A program made the translations under genes and the position numbers. A stretch of DNA of 64,000 nucleotides from Nothophaeocryptopus gaeumannii (lineage: Eukaryota > Ascomycota > Dothideomycetes > Mycosphaerellales > Mycosphaerellaceae): contig JASISA010000009.1 of the NCBI GenBank assembly GCA_031771865.1, positions 2,046,001 to 2,110,000 on the forward strand, in the 5' to 3' direction. The notes under the pieces are model-generated. The model was not told the origin of the DNA. It made no database searches and was given only the letters and a program-made list of their open reading frames with translations. The number at the start of each line of letters is the position of its first letter. Positions within the stretch are counted from its first letter, which is position 1. Of this stretch, positions 54,691 to 64,000 are shown piece by piece.

Positions 54691-56379
54691 TCAGCCAGTT
54701 GCATAATCCACAGCTTGCACTCTTTGCCAGCCTAACAATGCCTCTTCCTCGCCATCATATGCTCCATCTTCGTCGTTCGCTCCGCCGGAAAGCACCAAGC
54801 ACAGATATCCGATCCAGATGACTGCCAGTGCTACACCCATACACCCAGGTACAACTGCATTATTCCTAAGTGCCGTAATCAGACTCAGAACAATCGTCCC
54901 TAGGAATGCTATATTGATCCCCACGGCGAATATCCACGATAGCCAGGCATGCCAAGGGAGATTCCTCACTTCCCGTAGCAAATTCTTCACCTTTCGTAAC
55001 AACTCCTGCCGACGCTCCAGCTTCCTGATCCGCTCGTCTTCTTTCCGAAAGGCTTTGAGATGATTGTGAGTCTCCTCACACGACTCACAGTCGATGCCTT
55101 GAGGGTTCTGAGGTCCGAGCAGGCGCTTGACCCAAGTCTTTGAGGACGTGTGGCGATGAGGGCTTACGCCTGGATGATGAGGAGTAGCGAATTTCGGTAT
55201 TTGACACCCGCTATCTCTGTCCAAGGTTCTGTACTCGCCCGGAAAACTCGTGGCTGATGATTTGGGGCTCGTGCCGGACGACAACAAGGCCAGCGACAGC
55301 TTGCGAGAGAAGTCGGGGAGGGAGAGGTCCGAAGTTTGGATGAATTGCTCTTCTTCGCTGGAATCTTCGTCGTCTTCTTCGTTGATGCTCTCGTTCCTTC
55401 CCGCGGTGGATTCTAGTCCGAACTTGAACGTACTGATTGTCGATGCAGAGCCTTTATTCGACTTCGAAAAGCGTGCGCTCGAAGGACGGCGAACGCCATA
55501 ACTTGAGAAAGTCGAGACCTTGGTATCGTTCCGCCTGAGCCTAGGGGCTACCTGGCAGTCGAAGCATTCTTCACACTCGCCAGTTTGTATTACTCGTCTC
55601 AGGCTCTCGGTATGCACGCGGGACGAGCTGTGCCAAAGTCGACTCCTGCGATCGATCCTGGCCACAGATTGGCGAGGAGGGATATTCGTGACATCCGAGA
55701 CAGCAGTGGAGAACTGTCTGAATATGGACGGCTGACGACAATTCGTATCGTCGCGAGTTGGGACTGCGACGAGGGTAATGTTGCTGTTGTGGAAGCGACG
55801 ATGCACGCGAGGGCGTTGCTCATTGGAGCGGCGAGATAGAGGTGCATCGTTGGAAGAGAGCCTGTGGGACTTTAAAGGGTCGATTGGACGAGTACCGAAG
55901 CTTCTCCTCTGTCCGTGGTTCGTGTTCCTCGTCGATGTCCTTGACGCACTTGAACGTTGCACAGGCAAAGCACTTGGACCGGCGCTAGAAAGTATGGAGA
56001 AGCGTTCCAAACTAGATTCACCGTCGGTAGAGGGGTCCGCCTTCGATACAGGCTGTGTCCATGAAGACTTGAGACTCGGGGGGTGTAGACTCTTCAATTT
56101 CACGGGCGTGAGTGGCCGTAATGGAGCAAAATTCTGGAGTTTTGCTCGCTTAGCTTCTGTAACATCCTTCTTGGAGAAGTACTGCTTGTTTAACATCTCA
56201 GAGTGGCATCTCTTGTCTTCACTGAGTAGTTCGTCAGTTCGCAAGTCCTGCTTCTTGCTCGTGGGCGAAGGACTTCGGTGGGCGGGCGAGGTATTGCCGT
56301 CATCGTTGGACAGGGGTCCAGTGCATGATGGCTGAGACCATCCAAGCCATCTGTGGAAACTGACATGTTCGCCATACAT
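54691..56379 (-). CDS. Hypothetical two-span membrane protein with disordered N-terminus
   Basis: 562 residues from the first true ATG (56379); the open frame goes further only through a TTG. The first 430 residues are Ser/Arg/Pro-rich and low complexity, with an acidic patch (EEDDEDSSEEEQF) near 340. A short charged helix (RKEDERIRKLERRQELL) near 470 looks like a coiled-coil. Two membrane segments follow, WLSWIFAVGINIAFLGTIVL and PGCMGVALAVIWIGYLCLVL, then an acidic C-tail. Arginine-rich before and acidic after the spans suggests defined topology. No family was recognised. It lies tail-to-tail with the old yellow enzyme, 53 bases apart. Confidence 0.6.
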   Translation of the reverse strand: MYGEHVSFHRWLGWSQPSCTGPLSNDDGNTSPAHRSPSPTSKKQDLRTDELLSEDKRCHSEMLNKQYFSKKDVTEAKRAKLQNFAPLRPLTPVKLKSLHPPSLKSSWTQPVSKADPSTDGESSLERFSILSSAGPSALPVQRSSASRTSTRNTNHGQRRSFGTRPIDPLKSHRLSSNDAPLSRRSNEQRPRVHRRFHNSNITLVAVPTRDDTNCRQPSIFRQFSTAVSDVTNIPPRQSVARIDRRSRLWHSSSRVHTESLRRVIQTGECEECFDCQVAPRLRRNDTKVSTFSSYGVRRPSSARFSKSNKGSASTISTFKFGLESTAGRNESINEEDDEDSSEEEQFIQTSDLSLPDFSRKLSLALLSSGTSPKSSATSFPGEYRTLDRDSGCQIPKFATPHHPGVSPHRHTSSKTWVKRLLGPQNPQGIDCESCEETHNHLKAFRKEDERIRKLERRQELLRKVKNLLREVRNLPWHAWLSWIFAVGINIAFLGTIVLSLITALRNNAVVPGCMGVALAVIWIGYLCLVLSGGANDEDGAYDGEEEALLGWQRVQAVDYATG

Positions 56380-56874
56380 GTTTGCATTCGATCTGCTTCG
56401 TACCCGAGACGTCAGCAGCGTATCTTGTGCACAGCAAACTACGTGAGGTCTGTATACATGAGTTCGTCTTGCCAAGTATGACGCCAATGAGGAAGAATCT
56501 GTTCTCGAGCATCCTACTAGAGTTTGTTATTGCATGGCTCGCTGTTGGAATTGCGAACTATCTGACTGGCTGTAGTTTGCTGGTCAGTACGAAGATAAAG
56601 TTACCACAAATTGCTCATGAAAGAAAGCCGAGATATGTTTGCTTGAGACCATGCCAGGGTCGGCATGGCGGTTTGAGGTGGCAAAGCCCTTCTCCCCGCA
56701 AGCTGGAGTGTTGATCGTAGAAACTGTATCTTCATCCCGTGTAGTTTTACGACATGAGATCTAAGCACATTGTCAGGATGTGGTAATGGTACTCAATTAG
56801 CGTAGCTCGTTCTTGCTTACCAGCTGCTTTAGCTATACACTCCACCTTGATGCACTTCGGACCCAAGTTCCTCT
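56380..56874. other. Intergenic region upstream of the two-span membrane protein
   Basis: Promoter of the minus-strand membrane protein and the 3' flank of the next gene. No gene was recognised. Confidence 0.45.
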
Positions 56875-57336
56875 CTACACTTGCTCAGCGGCATCGCTGA
56901 CTAGCTCCGCCACACACACGGCCGCTGGCTGCCAGACGAAGAGAATGCCAGCACACACTAAGGGGACCGCAACCAGGACAAGCGCCAGTGTCGGAAGGAG
57001 CAAATCGAAAACGGTCGCAAAGATAGCTACGATCTTCCCGATAAACGCCACAAAAGTCGCGAGTAGTGGTGCGTTCTGTCGGAGACTTGGAAATGGTGAT
57101 AATTGTGGCGCTTCGGCTTCCGTCCATGCTACATAGCAAAATGCGATGGCAAAGGCAAAGCCGACAGTGCCAGCCAGTAGACGGAGCTTCATGTAGCTAT
57201 AAGTGAGTCGTCTCGGCCAGGCATGGTATGCTGCTTCGAGGTCGGTATTCAAGACGGTCGGATTGGGAGTCATTGCTGAGTGGTCGCCTTTGGTGCTGAT
57301 CTCTGGGCTTGTACCGTAGATGTAACTGCTTGCCAT
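56875..57336 (-). CDS. Small hypothetical membrane protein
   Basis: 153 residues from ATG 57336 (MASSYIYGTSPEIS); an upstream in-frame ATG at 57411 would add 25 residues. About 60 polar residues are followed by three hydrophobic segments: LLAGTVGFAFAIAFCYVAW, LLATFVAFIGKIVAIFATVF and a longer one, LALVLVAVPLVCAGILFVW. No family was recognised. It and the upstream-lying two-span protein are on the same strand, about 500 bases apart; a functional link is only speculation. Confidence 0.5.
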   Translation of the reverse strand: MASSYIYGTSPEISTKGDHSAMTPNPTVLNTDLEAAYHAWPRRLTYSYMKLRLLAGTVGFAFAIAFCYVAWTEAEAPQLSPFPSLRQNAPLLATFVAFIGKIVAIFATVFDLLLPTLALVLVAVPLVCAGILFVWQPAAVCVAELVSDAAEQV

Positions 57337-57741
57337 GTTCTCGTCTTGATTATCTTGGTATATTTTGAGGTGAAATAGGGATGAGCTGCGAGCAGAAAGC
57401 GAAGGTCTCATACCTGCCTTGCGGGAACCTTATGTTGAGGACTGTAGTGGCTGTCCTCGTAGCCAAAATGGAGCATCTATGCCCCTGCTACTAGGTGCTG
57501 ACAACTGTGCAGCTACTGCAAACGCGGTTGGTACTGCAGGGCTCCGAATGCGATACTGGCGTTGGCATGTGGGAGACGAATTGGACGTCATGGTGAATGC
57601 GAGGACATGTTGTTGTCCTTGCAACGGGGCGTGAAGTTGGAAGCCATCACAGTCCTTCGAGACCGCTCGAGCCCCAGTCGTTCATCCAATCAGCACTCCT
57701 GGTCCCTCACTTCCATGGTCTAAGCTCGGCGCCAAGCCTCT

Positions 57742-57752
57742 GATAAGATAAG
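57742..57752 (+). promoter_or_regulatory. Overlapping tandem GATAAG pair (AreA/GATA-factor type)
   Basis: Two GATAAG hexamers share one base, at 57742-57747 and 57747-57752, about 170 bases upstream of the ARG1 ATG. Paired GATA sites are the usual target of fungal nitrogen regulators. Function is inferred. Confidence 0.45.
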
Positions 57753-57766
57753 GCATTGTGACAATG

Positions 57767-57772
57767 TGACTC
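57767..57772 (+). promoter_or_regulatory. TGACTC element upstream of ARG1 (CPC1/Gcn4 type)
   Basis: TGACTC lies 150 bases upstream of the ARG1 start codon, matching six of the seven bases of the Gcn4/CPC1 consensus. Arginine genes are classic targets of general amino-acid control. Confidence 0.5.
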
Positions 57773-57921
57773 TGAAAAGTTCAAGGGAGCTGCATGAAAC
57801 AAATTTGCTTCCAATCAAGGCAATGGGACTCCGCACAGCATAGAAAAGCTTGCAAAAACCTCGTACTATATCTTCAACCTTCAACTGAATCTTCTGTCTT
57901 GAGTTCGAGCACACAGCGAAG

Positions 57922-59309
57922 ATGGGCAAAGGAAAGGTCTGCCTCGCCTACTCTGGCGGTCTGGATACCAGCTGTATCTTGAAATACCTTATGGTGAGTT
58001 CGATCGAGCATTGGAGGCTGCGGAGAAGCACACTGGCCGTCTGAGACATTGACTAACATATCTCACAGGAAGAGGGCTACGAGGTGATCTGCTTCATGGC
58101 CGATGTTGGCCAAGAGGAGGACTTTGAAGCTGCTAAGGAGAAGGCCCTCAAGATCGGTGCTACCAAATGCTACATTGAGGATCTTCGCCGGGAGGTACGA
58201 CGACAACATTTCGCTAGACTGAATGCTTAGTACTGATTTGCTTCTCTTAGTTCGTCGAGGAGCTCTGCTACCCAGCCATTGCCTGCAACGCCATCTACGA
58301 GAACGTCTACCTCCTGGGTACCTCCCTCGCTCGTCCCGTCATCGCTCGTGCACAAGTCGCAGTCGCCCAAAAGGAAGGCTGCTTTGCCGTCTCTCACGGC
58401 TGCACTGGCAAAGGCAACGATCAAGTTCGATTCGAGCTCGCATTCTATGCTCTCCAGCCCACCATCAAGGTCATCGCCCCATGGCGTGATCCAGTCTTCT
58501 ACGAGAAGTTCAAGGGCCGCCAGGATCTCCTTGACTACGCCGCTGAGAAAGGCATTCCAGTAACCAGCACAAAGAGCAAGCCATGGAGCATGGACGAGAA
58601 CTTGGCACACTGCAGCTACGAGGCTGGCATCTTGGAGGACCCAAATACCACACCACCCGAGGACATGTGGAAGCTCACTGCCGATCCTCTGAAGGCTCCT
58701 GATACCCCAGAAGACTTCACGATCACCTTTACTAAAGGTCTGCCAGTGAAGCTTGAGTACGAGAACGGTAAGAAGAGCGTCACCGACCCAGTCGAGCTTT
58801 TCCTCACTGCCAATGCTCTCGCTCGCAAGCACGGTGTTGGCCGTATCGACATTGTCGAGAACCGATTCATCGGATTGAAGTCACGAGGCTGCTACGAGAC
58901 TCCGGGTCTCACCATGCTCCGTGCCGCACACGTCGATCTCGAGGGTCTGGTCATGGATCGCGAGGTTCGTGCTCTCCGGGACCAGTTCGTCACCTTCAAC
59001 TACGCCAAGCTGCTCTACAACGGCCTCTACTTCTCTCCAGAGCGCGAGTATCTTGAGGACAGCATCTCTGTCTCTCAGAAGCACGTCAACGGAAGCGTCC
59101 GATGCCGAGCCTTCAAAGGCATGTTCAGTGTGCTCGGTCGGTGGTCTGATACTGAGAAGTTGTACGATGCCAGCGAGAGCAGCATGGACGAGATTGGAGA
59201 TTTCGCACCAAGCGACACTACTGGCTTCATCAGCGTGAATGCCATTCGGTTGAAGAAGTATGGAAAGGCGAAAGAGGAGGCCGGTGAGAGCCTGGTCAAG
59301 AAGATCTAA
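57922..59309 (+). CDS. ARG1: Argininosuccinate synthase
   Basis: Three exons (57922-57993, 58069-58194, 58251-59309) give 418 residues, almost the length of the yeast enzyme. The introns are 75 and 56 nt and phase 0, the first with a GACTAAC branch point. The ATP-pyrophosphatase loop SGGLDTS is at residues 11-17. Conserved blocks are ADVGQEEDF, TSLARPVIARAQV, SHGCTGKGNDQVRFE, WRDPVFYEKF, RDQFVTFNYAKLLYNGLYFSP and GSVRCRAFKG. It condenses citrulline and aspartate into argininosuccinate in the cytosol. TGACTC and GATAAG elements upstream fit control by amino-acid starvation and nitrogen supply. Confidence 0.97.
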
Positions 59310-59683
59310 ATCACTGCAAATCAGCAGAGCGGTCTTTTGTCATTTTACGTTGAGCTAGGAGTCCGGCGTCTTGCAGCATCATCACTGTAGAGGCTACGGC
59401 TACTAGATGAGCTACCAACGAAAAGCATGTTTTTGATAGAAAGAAGTGAACAGAACATCGAAGGCGTCGAAGGGACGAATCTCGGGAAGTCGGGAAGTAT
59501 CGGCTGAGAATGCCGAAGAGAGACCCTTCACACCTTGAAAGATGATGACCATTGCTTCCTAGCGCCACAGATCGCGTCTTCCTCTTTCACATTTTCTTAT
59601 CCATACCACGCTGTTCATCTTCTACGTATGCCACCGTACTCTACCGACTGTCTGATCCTTGTAGGCTTCCGAATACTACGACA
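59310..59683. other. Spacer between ARG1 and holocytochrome c synthase
   Basis: ARG1 3' end and promoter of the next gene. No further feature was recognised. Confidence 0.5.
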
Positions 59684-60693
59684 ATGGGCTGGTTCTGGGC
59701 AGAGACCTCGCCAGCGCAAGGCAAAGCTCCTCACCCCATACCTTCTAGATCAGATGCGCAACCTTCGGTACGCATCGCATACACACTTTGGCATCAGCTT
59801 CATACTGATTATCCTAGCCATCATGTCCAATGCACAACAAGACCGCGAAACCCTCACCTCCTCCTACCTCCGACCGACCCAGCGCATGCCCGATAAAGCA
59901 CGATACCTCGTCCGCTACGTCGAAACGAACACCTTCCTATATCTCCAAATTGAATCCCCTGAACTACATGCCGGACTTATCGAATAAGCGTGAGCACAGC
60001 GAACAGACAATCAATCTCCCTCTAGACCGCGAAGCCTCCACAATCCCACGCGGCGATGGAGGCGGAAAGTGGGAATACCCCTCTCCGCAGCAAATGTACA
60101 ACGCTATGTTGCGCAAAGGGTATACGGACACACCGGCCGAGCACGTGGAGAGCATGGTCGCAGTGCACAACTTCCTCAATGAAGGCGCATGGGAAGAGAT
60201 AAGAGCATGGGAGCAACGATTCGCAGGAGGGTTATCGAAAGGCTGGGAGTTATGTTCACGAGGCGAGGAAGGCTTCGCACAAACAGCTGCTCTTCAAGCT
60301 CTTCGCCGGAGAAAGGACGAGCCGGAGTTCGAAGAGCCCTCTTTGATGCGCTTTCAAGGCCGCCCGGGTGAACTGACACCTAAAGCGAGGATGCTCGGCT
60401 TCATGGCTTGGCTATATCCTTCGCAGCTCCCGGACAACAAGCCTTTTGACCGACATGACTGGTATGTGCAACGGGTGATGCCAGATGGGAAGACGAAGGA
60501 AGTGAGATACTGTATTGATTATTACTCCGGGCCTCCGGAACCTACTGGCGAGCCAGTCTTCTATCTCGATGTTAGACCGGCTGTGGATGGGCCGACTGCG
60601 GCATGTGAAAGGCTCATGAGATGGGGAGGTGATGTGTGGTGGAGAGCGAGTGGTGGAAGCGTAAGAGAGGAGTTGGCAAGGCAGAAGAGGTGA
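59684..60693 (+). CDS. Holocytochrome c synthase (cytochrome c/c1 heme lyase)
   Basis: Two exons (59684-59767 and 59818-60693), with a 50-nt phase-0 intron ending CTAG, give 319 residues. The start MGWFWAETSP is typical of fungal members. Two Cys-Pro heme-regulatory motifs follow at C31-P32 and C52-P53, then NPLNYMP. The core has LPLDREASTIPRG, WEYPSPQQMYNAMLRKG, VHNFLNEGAWEEI, FDRHDWYV and YCIDYYSG, ending DVRPAVDG. It attaches heme to apocytochrome c in the mitochondrial intermembrane space. Whether it serves cytochrome c or c1 cannot be settled without phylogeny, because fungi carry both paralogues. Confidence 0.93.
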
Positions 60694-61557
60694 TGAGAGG
60701 GGATGCCGGCTTGTATGACGCGTGTGTAGAAGGAGCGTGGAGTTTCGGCGTTCGGGGACATTCACAGGGCATGATGAATGGTATACGGGACATGATCGTT
60801 ACTATCAAGATGGGTACACTCGACTCTGTACAGGGACTGGCGGGCGCTCTGTGGATTCTCGAAGGCGCCTGCGTCGACATCTACAACTACTGCATTAGCG
60901 TAATGAACAACACTTTACGACTTGAGGCCTTCTATGGCACACCTTCTGCAGCACCATTCCGACTATCCGCATCGTCGACATGATAGAGGCGGTCATCACA
61001 CGGCTCAGTCAATCATATGATCGTCAGCTATCGGAACACCCCACGTTTCACAAGCTCAGCTCACCCACCCTCGGCTGTGGCGTGAACAAGTTCTTAAGGC
61101 TGACGTGCATATGCGTAGAAGAATCTCTGACAGTAGGATGCACATCTATGCAGACTATCTTCTCTGCTTGCATTGATCGACAATGCTTCTGAACAATGGT
61201 GGCTTGCGGATGCGAAACGACCTGCAACCTGACGAGATGTTCCTGGTCAGAGCTCCCCAATTTTGGGCACGCGTGACCTCCATTTTGAGGAAATGCGATT
61301 CCTTAGGCGCTCGTTGGAGCTGTAGGATGTAGGGGAGCCGGAACATGGTGTGTGTGGCGTCATGACTACTTCCTGGCTCTCTTTGCAGAGTCTTCTGCGG
61401 GATGAAGGAGGAAGAGAATTAAGATAAGATCGTATGCATCTGCAACTGCTAAACTTTGGCTCGGGCCGTCTACCTACAGACTTCGGGTGAACACCTGCAG
61501 GACAACAGCACCAAGCTACACTGTCTTACAACAGCCTGTTATCGAAGCTTCTTCAAG
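60694..61557. other. Gene-free region
   Basis: An open frame at 60636-60983 overlaps the end of the heme lyase and has no domain support. Otherwise nothing was recognised. Confidence 0.45.
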
Positions 61558-61785
61558 ATGTCAAGACAAAACCTACACGTCCGTTTCCTGGAAAGTGAAG
61601 ACTTCTCCGATGAGTGGATGACGCCTCCGATTTGTGATTGTGGGAACTTCTTTTGCTTTGGAGGAAGTCATTGCGAGATTTATGGGAATGGCACGCCGGG
61701 ACATACGAATTATGAGCCGAGGGCGAGTAAGAAGGAGAGGGCGAATGTGGGGAGGGCTGTTGTGAGGGAGGTGGGGAGTATATGA
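61558..61785 (+). CDS. Small hypothetical protein with cysteine cluster
   Basis: 75 residues from the ATG at 61558 (MSRQNLHVRFLESEDF). A cluster CDC-x4-C-x5-C (residues 26-39) sits in the middle, followed by Asn/Gly-rich sequence and a Lys/Arg-rich end. There is no signal peptide, so it is not a typical secreted effector. No family was recognised. The reverse strand also carries open frames here, so coding status is uncertain. Confidence 0.3.
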   Translation: MSRQNLHVRFLESEDFSDEWMTPPICDCGNFFCFGGSHCEIYGNGTPGHTNYEPRASKKERANVGRAVVREVGSI

Positions 61786-62572
61786 AGGGGCGGATGAGGT
61801 TTCTATTTGCCTCACCACGGACAACATCTTGGCTGCCGAAAATTCGGGAGCTGTCTCGAGATGAGTTGAGAGACAACAATTTCGCGGCCACGAAGTCTTT
61901 CAACGCAACTCATCATGTTATCACAAGGCGAGGCGCAACTTCATCTGAGTGGCGAATAGCAGATGCTCACAGAGATAGATCTGCAGAGCAAAGGCGCCAT
62001 GACCACAGTTACGATTGACCTATGGGTGCTAGGCATTCTATCCTGCGATACATCGCGATCGAAAATCCGCATGGCATCACTATGGAGAATCTTGTCGATG
62101 CCGTTTACGGACCATCGACAGCTTTGCCATCACCCTGATTGGGCTGGGGATTTTCTGTTTCCAGTCAGGTCGCACAAGCCCAGCTCCGTCTCAAAAGACT
62201 CCTGTATTTTCAACATCTTGAATGACAATGTCGATTGCATGCGGCGTATCTTGAGGGGCTCAGAGTCGGACGACTTTCGGGGGCGAGGCAATAAGAACAT
62301 AGAGTGGAAAGCAATTGAGAGATCCAACCGGCCGATGGACTCACGACAGAATAAATAACACATACATGCATCCGCCGGAGCCTCACTATTCAAACATTTC
62401 GATTACGAGGTCCGTGCACGGCTGCCTGGAAACCTTAGATTGCCCCTCACGGGAAGCAGACATCACCTAGCATCGACCTTCTTACACCCCAAGACATTGA
62501 GGAATCAACAAACTGACAATTGATCACCGGGTGCGGAGACTTGCCGGACATCCACTCTGCGATCGCTGAACA
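61786..62572. other. Intergenic region before F-box-like gene
   Basis: No supported gene. Short overlapping open frames on both strands lack motifs. Confidence 0.45.
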
Positions 62573-63286
62573 ATGACGTCCACTCCCGCTTCTGACGCTG
62601 CTGCCGCCGCCGCCATCGCAGTCTTTGGAGTGCCAGAACTCCTCGAGACCATCTTACTGAATCTCACCGTGAGGGACGTCTGGCACGCACAACTTGTTCT
62701 AAGGGACTTCCGCGACACCATACAGGGCTCGTCCAAGCTCAGTCGTGTCCTGTTCATGGCGCCAGTTGGTGATCGAGTCGCTGTCTGGCAGCCCGGCGAT
62801 CTTCACTTCGGTGGTAGTAAGGCAGGCACCTGGGCCCATACTCTCTTCAAGCCTGGCCAGCCCTTCAACTTCAAGATCAATACGTTCTTGCGCAGCTACT
62901 TGTCGGCAACCTCCGGACACTGCCTCAAGTTCAATCCAGACAGGGAGCGCTTTAGCCGCAAGCACTGTCAGAGACTCGACTCGTCCTGGAAAGACATGCT
63001 CCTCACACAACCTTCGAGGTCCTACACGAGAGTGAAGGCGCCTTGCAAAAGGATGCTGGAGCTTTCCTCTGGCCCTGGTGAAGCGACGACCGAGACCGGC
63101 TTGACGATGGCGGACCTTGTGAAGCTTACGGAGCGTCATCGAAACTTCTGCGACAAGTGCAACTACTGCGATGAGCCGACCTGGGAGCTTTTCGAAGGGA
63201 AGGAAGGTGCCCTTGCTACGCTGCCAGAGCACTATATGTCCCTCAGCGTTACAAAAGCGACTGAGTTGCTAGAGCGTCAGGACTAG
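62573..63286 (+). CDS. F-box-like protein
   Basis: 237 residues, one exon. An Ala-rich leader precedes an F-box-like segment: VFGVPELLETILLNLTVRDV, LVLRDFRDTIQGSSKLSRVLFM near residues 17-62. This is the same family pattern (E-hhE-hLhxLxhxDVhxAQhVxRxFRxxIxxSxxLxxxLFh) as the larger F-box gene at 39.8-40.8 kb. Later, a CDKCNYC pair of cysteines near residue 198 may bind metal. The C-terminus has no named domain. It is probably an SCF adaptor with unknown target. Confidence 0.72.
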   Translation: MTSTPASDAAAAAAIAVFGVPELLETILLNLTVRDVWHAQLVLRDFRDTIQGSSKLSRVLFMAPVGDRVAVWQPGDLHFGGSKAGTWAHTLFKPGQPFNFKINTFLRSYLSATSGHCLKFNPDRERFSRKHCQRLDSSWKDMLLTQPSRSYTRVKAPCKRMLELSSGPGEATTETGLTMADLVKLTERHRNFCDKCNYCDEPTWELFEGKEGALATLPEHYMSLSVTKATELLERQD

Positions 63287-63861
63287 GACATGGACATTGA
63301 AGCAATTTGGAGAACAGAGTCACATCTGAATTGGAACACTGAGCAAGGAAACGCCACTTGAATGACCTCTTGAACGATATGGAAGCAAGAAAAAGGCCTC
63401 ATTGTCGTTGGGCTTGAGACGCACCCAATGCTTGGACTCATAACTTCTTCGACGAGGTCAATCATCAGGCTTCAACGTACTGCACTTTCTGGAATGTGCG
63501 CGATCGACATGGACTGTTATCATTGGGAACAACAACTGCTGAAGAAAAGCGATGCTGCCAGATGCCTCTTATGCGGTCGAGATAATCATCTTGGAGGATG
63601 CATCCGATGTTCAACCGGCATATCGTGGGTCCTGTGAATGGCGTGCTGGTCGGTTACCTTTCAACCTCAACCTCAACTTGTCCGAGACGCCGCTTGGAGT
63701 CGCAACCCTCATCGCGTCGCATTTCTGGATGGGTCATGGCCTGCTCTGCGCGGCCAAAGGTTTCTTTGCGCGACTGCGCATTGTCGCCGAGATTTTAAAT
63801 TATCTTCATATCCTGCCTCACCTCAGTCGTCTGCCTCCCAAGTACAAGGTAGAATCAAAAC
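63287..63861. other. Promoter region of the last gene
   Basis: The plus-strand frames here (63428-63861) have no domain support. Nothing further was recognised. Confidence 0.45.
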
Positions 63862-64000
63862 ATGGCTTTCGATCGGATAAGACTCTTTCACCGATCTTTC
63901 CTTTTTCAGATCATCATCGTTGGACTCGTTGCTTTCTGTGAGCCTGGCATTTGGACTGCGTTGAAGAACTTGGATGCTGGGGGAAATGCGAAGGTAAGCA
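63862..64000 (+). CDS. UNC93-like/MFS membrane transporter, first exon only (truncated by window end)
   Basis: ATG at 63862 opens 44 codons ending GGNAK at 63993, followed by a GTAAGC donor. The peptide has a basic leader (MAFDRIRLFHRSF), then a first membrane helix (FQIIIVGLVAFCEPGIWTAL) and NLDAGG. The xEPGIWTALxNLxAGG pattern is characteristic of fungal UNC93/DUF895-type major-facilitator proteins. Everything else lies outside the window. Confidence 0.7.
   Translation, partial: MAFDRIRLFHRSFLFQIIIVGLVAFCEPGIWTALKNLDAGGNAKVS

Larger units (their letters stand above)
57337..57921. other. Divergent promoter region of ARG1
   Basis: It carries the GATAAG pair and the TGACTC element listed separately. 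No gene was seen. Confidence 0.5.

Noticed and set aside
1..64000. CRISPR arrays, rRNA, intact transposons
   Set aside because: No regularly spaced repeats, rRNA cores, long terminal repeats or transposase/polymerase motifs were seen; CRISPR is also not expected in a fungal nuclear genome.

Overview
The window looks like nuclear DNA of a filamentous ascomycete (Pezizomycotina). Genes are compact and lie on both strands. Introns are mostly 44-96 nt, start GTAAGT/GTATGT/GTGAGT-like, contain CTAAC/CTGAC branch points and end in CAG. The gene set includes ATG11, BRF1, GOT1, ARG1, ARO4-like DAHP synthase, a Zn2Cys6-family regulator relative, a cutinase and F-box proteins. A plant-associated Dothideomycete is a plausible guess because of the cutinase and general gene style, but no marker here proves it. 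Exon borders below were worked out by hand from splice motifs and protein-family continuity.

Layout. 0-5 kb: trimethyllysine dioxygenase (-), a disrupted GNAT acetyltransferase (+), a type II HAD hydrolase (+). 6.1-12.5 kb: a 2077-residue STAND-type P-loop NTPase with a very long helical-repeat tail (+). 13-14.6 kb: a fungal transcription-factor-like protein (+). 14.7-20.9 kb: four tandem BTB/POZ genes, all on the minus strand. They share a C-terminal C-x2-C-x(5-13)-C-x3-H motif that I do not recognise as a named domain. 21-23.6 kb: riboflavin synthase (-) and a mitochondrial class III CoA-transferase (+). 23.6-26.6 kb: a secreted Cys-rich and Ser/Thr-rich protein (-). 27.6-32.1 kb: ATG11 (+). 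33.6-35.2 kb: F-box protein (-), divergent from an HSF-type factor (36.3-38.3 kb, +). 38.7-44 kb: inositol monophosphatase (+), F-box protein (-), BRF1 (-). 44.6-48.4 kb: GNAT acetyltransferase (-), DAHP synthase (+), GOT1 (-). 48.6-51.4 kb: a BTB remnant and a frameshifted cutinase (+). 51.6-57.3 kb: extended SDR reductase (-), old yellow enzyme (+), two membrane proteins (-). 57.9-64 kb: ARG1 (+), holocytochrome c synthase (+), a small Cys-containing ORF (+), an F-box-like protein (+), and the first exon of an UNC93-like transporter (+), cut by the window end.

Most genes are unrelated housekeeping or accessory functions with no sign of a metabolic cluster. The least explained region is the 6-21 kb block, where a STAND NTPase and a regulator-like gene sit beside the BTB array. 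Possible general amino-acid-control sites (TGACTC) lie upstream of both ARG1 and the DAHP synthase. Several genes (the first GNAT, BTB1, BTB2, cutinase) carry what look like single-base frameshifts. Either the accessory genes are decaying or the assembly has indel errors; the sequence alone cannot decide. I found no rRNA, tRNA, CRISPR array or intact transposon.
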